Below are positions 17,055-22,118 of a DNA stretch of 22,118 nt, piece after piece. The stretch covers positions 1 to 22,118 of the forward strand of contig RCNN01000319.1 of assembly GCA_003667245.1 (NCBI GenBank). Reading direction: 5' to 3'. Source of the stretch: Heterostelium multicystogenum (lineage: Eukaryota; Evosea; Eumycetozoa; Acytosteliales; Acytosteliaceae). Made by a program: the position numbers and the translations under genes. Below the pieces are notes generated by a model, which was not told the origin of the DNA, searched no databases, and was given only the letters and a program-made list of their open reading frames with translations. Numbering within the stretch: position 1 is the first letter of the stretch; each line of letters begins with the position of its first letter.

Positions 17055-20000
17055 ATGAAGCTTACCGATACCTTTATCCAGCGGCCGGTCTGGGCGATTG
17101 TCGTCTCGCTGTTCATGCCTGATCCTGGGGCTGCGCTCGATCTTCGAATTGCCGGTGAACCAATGCCACGCACCGAAATACCGTGGTCACCATCACCACC
17201 GCCTACTACGGCGCGGACGCCCCACGTTGCCGGCTTTATCAACCCAGCCCGCTTGAATCGGCCATCGCCCAGGCCCAGGGCATCGACTACCTGTCTTCAA
17301 CGAGCATTCACCGGTGTCTCGACGATTACCGCCACGCTCGCGGCTGAATTACGACGCGAGCAAGGCCCTCACCGAGATCAACACCCAGGTCAACTCGGTC
17401 AAGAACCAACTGCCGGCGCAGTCCAGGAACCGGTGCTGACGGGTGGCGGTCGGGCAGACCACCGACGCCATGTACCCTGGGTTTCTACAGCGACACGCTG
17501 CCCACCAACAACATCACCGACTACCTGGTGCGGGTGGTCAAGCCCAAGCTGGACTCAATCCAGGGCGTGCAAACCGCAGAAATCCTCGGCGGGCGCCAGT
17601 TCGCCCTGCGCGCCTGGATGGACCCGAACAAACTGGCGGCGCATAACGTGACCGCCCAGGACGTATCCACGCCTGGCCAACAACAACTACCTGTCTGCCG
17701 TCGGTTCCACCCGTGGGCAAACGGTGACGGTCGACCTGACGGCCGGGACCGACTTGCACACGGTGGATGAATTCAAGCGGCTGGTGGTCAAGCAGAAAGG
17801 CGATGCCTGGTGTACCTGGAGGACGTGGGCACCGTCACCCTCGGCGCCGAAAGCTACGAACAGCAGCGTGGCGTTTTCCGGCAAGCGTTCGGTGTTCATC
17901 GGCATCAAGACGGCGCCGACTGCCAATATCCTGACGGTGGCCGACAGCGTGCGCGAGGCCTTCCCCGAGCTGCAATCCAGTTGCCCACGGGGTACGCGGC
18001 GAGATCGTGTATGACTCCACGGAGTTCATCAACACCTCGATCTATGAGGTGGTGAAGACCCTGGTCGAGGCGATGATCATTGTGTCGGTGGTGATCTACC
18101 TGTTTCCTCGGCTCGTTCCGCGCGGTGATCGTGCCGCTGGTGGCGATCCCGCTGTCGCTGGTCGGGACCTTCTTCATCATGTACCCTGCTGGGGTACTCG
18201 ATTAAACCTGCTGACCCTGCTTGCCCTGGTATTGGCGATCGGCCTGGTGGTGGACGACGCGATTATCGTGGTGGAGAACGTCGACCGGCATATCAAGGAA
18301 GAAGGCAAAGGTGTGCTGGAGGCTGCGCTGGTTGCCGCGCGGAGCTGGGTGGGCCGATCATCGCGATGACCGTGGTGCTGATCGCCGCCTACGTGCCCAT
18401 CGGGCTGCGCAGCGGCCTTACCGGTGCGCTGTTTCAAGGAGTTCTGCTTCTCACTGGCGGGTGCCGTGACTGTGTCGGCCGTGGTGGCGTTGACGCTTTC
18501 GCCGATGATGACCTCCCGGCTGTTCAAGTCCGGGCAGGAAGAAGGCCGGTTTGCCCGCAAGCTCGATCAGTACTTTGACTGGTTGCGGGGCGTTACCACC
18601 GCGTACTCTCGGGCGGCCTGAACGTATGGCCGGTGCTGGTGACGTTCGGCTTTGTGCTGTTCCTGCTGGTGCCGCCAGCGGCATGACCGCCAAAAGCGAA
18701 CTGTCGCCCACCGAGGACCAGGGGCTGGTGTTCATGCAGATCAAGGGCCCGCCCACCGCCTCGCCGCAGCAGATGGAGCGCATCGCCGACCAGGCCTTCA
18801 GATTCGCCCAACAAAGAGCCGGAATACGCGCAGATGTTCCAGCTGACCGGGTTGCCAATCCTCAACCAGGGCCTGGGCGGTGTACTGCTGAAAAACTGGG
18901 GCGACCGCTCGCGCTCCCAAGCCCAACTGATATTGGGAACTCCAGCAGAAATGGAACCAGGTGCCGGGCGCCACCATCGCCGCCTTCCCCCTGCCGTCGC
19001 TGCCGGGCGCCCAGGGCTTGCCGGTGCAGTTCGTGATCACCAACCACCGACTCGGTGGAAAACCTCAATGAAGTCGCCCAGGCCGTGGTGGTCGAGGCCC
19101 AGAAACAACAGCTGTTCTATTTCTCCGACATGGACCTGAAACTCGACAAGCCACAAGCCAAGCTGGTGGTGGACCGGGAAAAAATCGCCGCACTGGGCAT
19201 GACCCAGGCCGACGTCGGTGCCGGCGCTGTCCGCGGCACTGGGCGGCAACTACGTGAACTACTTCTCCACTGCCGGGCGCTCGTACAAAGTCATTCCCAG
19301 GTGCTTTGCAAGTGGCCCTCAGCCGGAACCCTGACCAGATTCTCGATTACTACATTCGCACGCCATCGGCAGCATGATCCAGGCGCGCACCGTGGCGCAT
19401 ATCTGAAACCTCGACCCAGCCGGAATCCATCAACCATTTTCCAGCACGCTCAACTCGGCGACCCCTAGTCGGGCGGTCAGGGCGTAAGGCGCGAACTGCT
19501 GGCGAAACTAAACACCATTCTCGACCAATATTGCGCCGTCGGGTTACACCTCGGACTTCTCCGGCGAATCTCGCCAGTTCATGCAGGAATCCGGCGGGTT
19601 CTTCGGCTTGCTGATGTTCCTCGATCCTGATCGTGTACCTGGCCCTCGCCTTCCAGTTCGAGAGCTTCCGCGATCCGGTGGTGATCCTGTTCTCGGTGCC
19701 CCCTGCACTCTTCGGCGCGTTGCGTTTATCACCATGGGGTTTGCCTCGATCAACGTGTAACACCCAGGTGGGCCTGGTGACGTTGCTGGGGTTGATCACC
19801 AAGCACGGGATCCTGATCGTGCAGTTTGCCAACGAGTTGCAGCGCGCCGGTCACAGCAAGCGTGAGGGCCATAGAAGAAGCGGCCGGCGTGCGTCTGCGG
19901 CCGATCCTGATGACCACTGCGGCCAATGGTGCTGGGCGTGGTGCCGCTGGTGTGGGCCTCCGGTGCCGGGGCTGCGGGACGGCATGACATGGGCCTGGTG

Positions 20001-20146
20001 ATCTTTGCCGGGTTGTCGATCGGTACCGTGCTGACGCTGTTCATGGTGCTGCGATGTATATGTTTATTGGCTCCCACCCACATCAGGAGGTTGAACGGCC
20101 GGTCCCTGGCCAGGATGAGGAGCCAGGCGTGGTTACTGATAGATAA
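17055..20146 (+). CDS. RND efflux pump, HAE1 (hydrophobe/amphiphile) family, MexI/AcrB-like
   Basis: About 1030 codons, exactly the family length, in well over ten frame segments. The ATG at 17055 has AAGGTG six bases upstream and starts MKLTDTFIQRPVWAIVVSLF, the HAE1 N-terminus. Landmarks: GIDYLSSTSI, INTQVNSVKNQLPAQ, VGQTTDAMYLGFYS, EILGGRQFALRAWMDPNKLA, FINTSIYEVVKTLVEAMIIV, NLLTLLALVLAIGLVVDDAI with the TM4 Asp pair for proton relay, VVENVDRHI, LTLSPMM, TEDQGLVFMQIKGPPTASP, LPGAQGLPVQFVIT and NVYTQVGLVTLLGLITKHGI. It exports drugs, solvents or metabolites by proton antiport; substrates cannot be told. The gene order channel-adaptor-pump differs from the common adaptor-pump-channel order. 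It ends at TAA 20144-20146, overlapping the convergent adhesin gene by 14 bases. Confidence 0.93.
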
Positions 20147-21248
20147 TGGTGTAAGTCGCCACGGCGTTGGCTGAACCTGCTGTCACCGTGGCGGCGTTTG
20201 CAAATAACGTGCGCTCAACGGGATGTTCAACGCCGTGGTGCCAGCGGCAAGCGGAAGGCTCAGCACCTGATTCTGGGACACGCGCCAAGGCGCGCCTGAA
20301 GCATCAAGCACCTGTAGACCGACCCGTCGCCGGGTCCTGCACCCGCCGACAGGCTCAACACACCATGGGTGGCATCAATCGGTGTGTCGACCGGGGTCCA
20401 ACCGCAGGCTGAGGGTATTTGGGCACGAGGGTGCCCGCACTGATGACCGCCGATTGCGAGCTTGTCGGGATCGAACTGGCGTTGCCGTAATAGCCTGGAA
20501 ACCCTGGGCAACCCGTCAGGCTGATCATGAAGTTCACCGGGGTGCTGGCCGAACCTATCCCGGCTGAACGACGCAATCTTGTTGGTGCCCATGGGTACGT
20601 TAACGTCCGAGGTCATGGCAGGTCAGGGCGACGATGTTGATGCTGCCGGTCAGCCCTACTTTGTTTGCGACAGAGTAGGGCTTTGGGAACAGAGAATATC
20701 CTGTTCCAGCGTACCCAGCGAACTGCCGCTGATGGTGCCCGTACCCACTGGTCCGGTCTTTATCAGCACTATCCCGGTTGCTGGCGCAATCTTGAGGCCC
20801 GATATGAAACAGTCGGCGCTTCCCGACAATGCGCAGCCATTTGGAATCGCTGCCCTGACGTGCAGCAGTTTGCACGGATGTTCCGTTTAACCCAGGCGAC
20901 ACCAATGCCGGCTACGCCTGTTTGATAGACGAAGCTGGCGTAAGGGCCCGCGCTGTTAGCCGTATTGGCCAACGTGCTCTTCAGCGTCAAAAGAGTGTTT
21001 CAAGGTTGCCGCCCCGCCAGTACTGAGGCACTTGAAGTCGGCGCCTGCACCGCTCTGATTGAAGTTCTGCTGATAGAGCACTGTGGCCTACTGGCGCAAT
21101 CCCTCGGCACACTGAGGGAGCTGATCTGCAATGCGGTCGTGCCTACAAACCCCTTGTTACCATTGATGTAGACACAATTGATCGCTTGGGCCGACTGCGC
21201 AAGGCCACACAACAGCAGAGCGGCGATCAGGGAATAAAGCACCTTCAT
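20133..21248 (-). CDS. Second fimbrial tip adhesin / minor subunit, paralogue of the gene at 2413-3560
   Basis: About 372 codons. The ATG at 21248 has AGAGG upstream and is followed by a clear signal peptide (MKVLYSLIAALLLCGLAQSA), with the mature start near INCVYINGNKGFVG. The C-terminal pilin domain is laid out as in the first adhesin: VGLTGSINIVALTC, DVNVPMGTNKIASF, GCPGFPGYYGNASSI, SSQSAVISAGTLVPK and the closing strand AVATYTIIYQ. The N-terminal halves differ much more, suggesting a different binding target. It follows the usher (21308 onwards) by 59 bases on the same strand. Its stop lies inside the last codons of the RND pump gene. At least five indels. Confidence 0.8.
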
Positions 21249-21307
21249 GGAATTACCTCTGCACGAATAGTTGATGAAGACGGCACCGCTGCATTCGCCG
21301 GCGTACC

Positions 21308-22118
21308 TCATGACCCAGCACTCAGGCACAGCGTGTTGCCCTTCAATATCTGACCCTGCTCTTTAAGGGCCGGCACTTTTCAGCGTGCAGGTCTGACCAC
21401 TCTCTTTACCCCAATTGACGCAGCAGCTTTGTGTGCCGTCTTGATACGTGCATACAGTTGCCCGCCCTGCCCTACAGTGCCTACCGGGTTACCTGCGTCA
21501 TCCACCACGGTGGCACCGAACGGCAACGGACTCTGGTCCTTCAAGCGCACGTTCAACAGCAACGCAGTGCCGTGCAACCGTGGCGAAGTCCACCCGCTAC
21601 CACGGCACCCGCCGGGGGGCGATCTTCTGGCTGGTTTCGCTCAGCTCGACGTCCTGGGATATACCGTCCGGGTCGATAGCGACCGTTCAACTGATATGGC
21701 TGCAGATAGTTGATCACCGCCGAACCGTTGCCATTCGAGCCGCAGGCCTGGATAACCCACCACCTTCGCGCCGGCCGCACCGGGGGCGCTGTCACCGCCA
21801 TGGTTTCACCGGTGTAAGGCGTCAACGTCACACCTTTTGGATGGGCCACAATCGTGCCGCACCGCCCAGGGACAGGCTGCTGTATGCCATCGCCTTCGCT
21901 GAGGGAACCGTTGACCGGGCTTTGGAGCCCATGTATTGGCCGCTGACCGAGGTGTCGGTCGACTGACTCGCGCCATCACGGTCCTGCCGTCAGGCTGTAG
22001 CCGTATTGCTGATCTTCACCGGCACTGCCCGCTCACGCTCGCCTGCTGGCTGTAGTTGCCCTGGCTGGTCGCGCGCCAAACGGCCGGAGAAACTGCGGTG
22101 TATTGCTTGAGGACCCGA
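21308..22118 (-). CDS. Second fimbrial usher, C-terminal third (runs off the window)
   Basis: Only the last about 270 residues are visible. They match the end of the usher at 3620-6208 closely: SAGEDQQYGYSLTAG and SGQYMGSKA in the barrel, GVTLTPYTGETMAVT, AGAKVVGYPGLRLE-like text (frame-broken), LKDQSPLPFGATVVDDAGNP and VGTVGQGGQLYARI. The C-terminus is TCTLK-VPALKEQGQILKGNTLCLSAGS, ending at TGA 21310-21308. It would secrete the subunits of a second chaperone-usher fimbria. Chaperone and pilin genes are expected to the right of the window. Several indels, e.g. near 21380 and 21550. Confidence 0.85.

Overview
The window looks like a chromosomal stretch from a Pseudomonas of the P. fluorescens group or a close relative. 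This is inferred from the high GC, Pseudomonas-like codon use and the gene families present; no rRNA or other species marker lies here. Almost every gene is broken by one or more single-base indels, yet coding continues in another frame straight after each break and total gene lengths are normal for their families. I read this as base-level sequence error, not gene decay, and describe each gene as one unit spanning its broken frames. Exact ends are therefore approximate.

Left part (1-7602, all on the minus strand, so read right to left). A chaperone-usher fimbrial operon runs major pilin, chaperone, usher, tip adhesin (7602 to 2413). On the same strand follow a receiver-EAL c-di-GMP phosphodiesterase (RocR/PvrR type), an RcsB/RocA-like response regulator and, overlapping it by ATGA, the first codons of a secreted or membrane protein that is probably the partner sensor kinase. 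This resembles the Roc and Rcs/Pvr systems that control Cup fimbriae in P. aeruginosa, here placed directly behind the fimbrial genes.

Middle (7603-13898, also minus). After a 542-base non-coding region come a thymidylate-kinase-like P-loop protein and, just upstream of it, a soluble PAS-PAS-HisKA-HATPase-receiver hybrid kinase. A sulfonate-type ABC substrate-binding protein and a DszA/NtaA-type flavin monooxygenase form a sulfur-scavenging pair, with a 26-base inverted repeat upstream. Next is an exported protein made almost wholly of about ten glycine-rich repeats of 18-20 residues, which I do not recognise.

Right part (14204-20146, plus strand). A tripartite RND efflux operon runs outer-membrane channel, periplasmic adaptor, HAE1-type pump. 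It converges on, and overlaps by 14 bases, a second fimbrial set on the minus strand: a tip adhesin (20133-21248) and the C-terminal part of an usher (21308 to the window end). Both are paralogues of the left-hand pair. No tRNA, rRNA, CRISPR array, insertion sequence or phage gene was seen.
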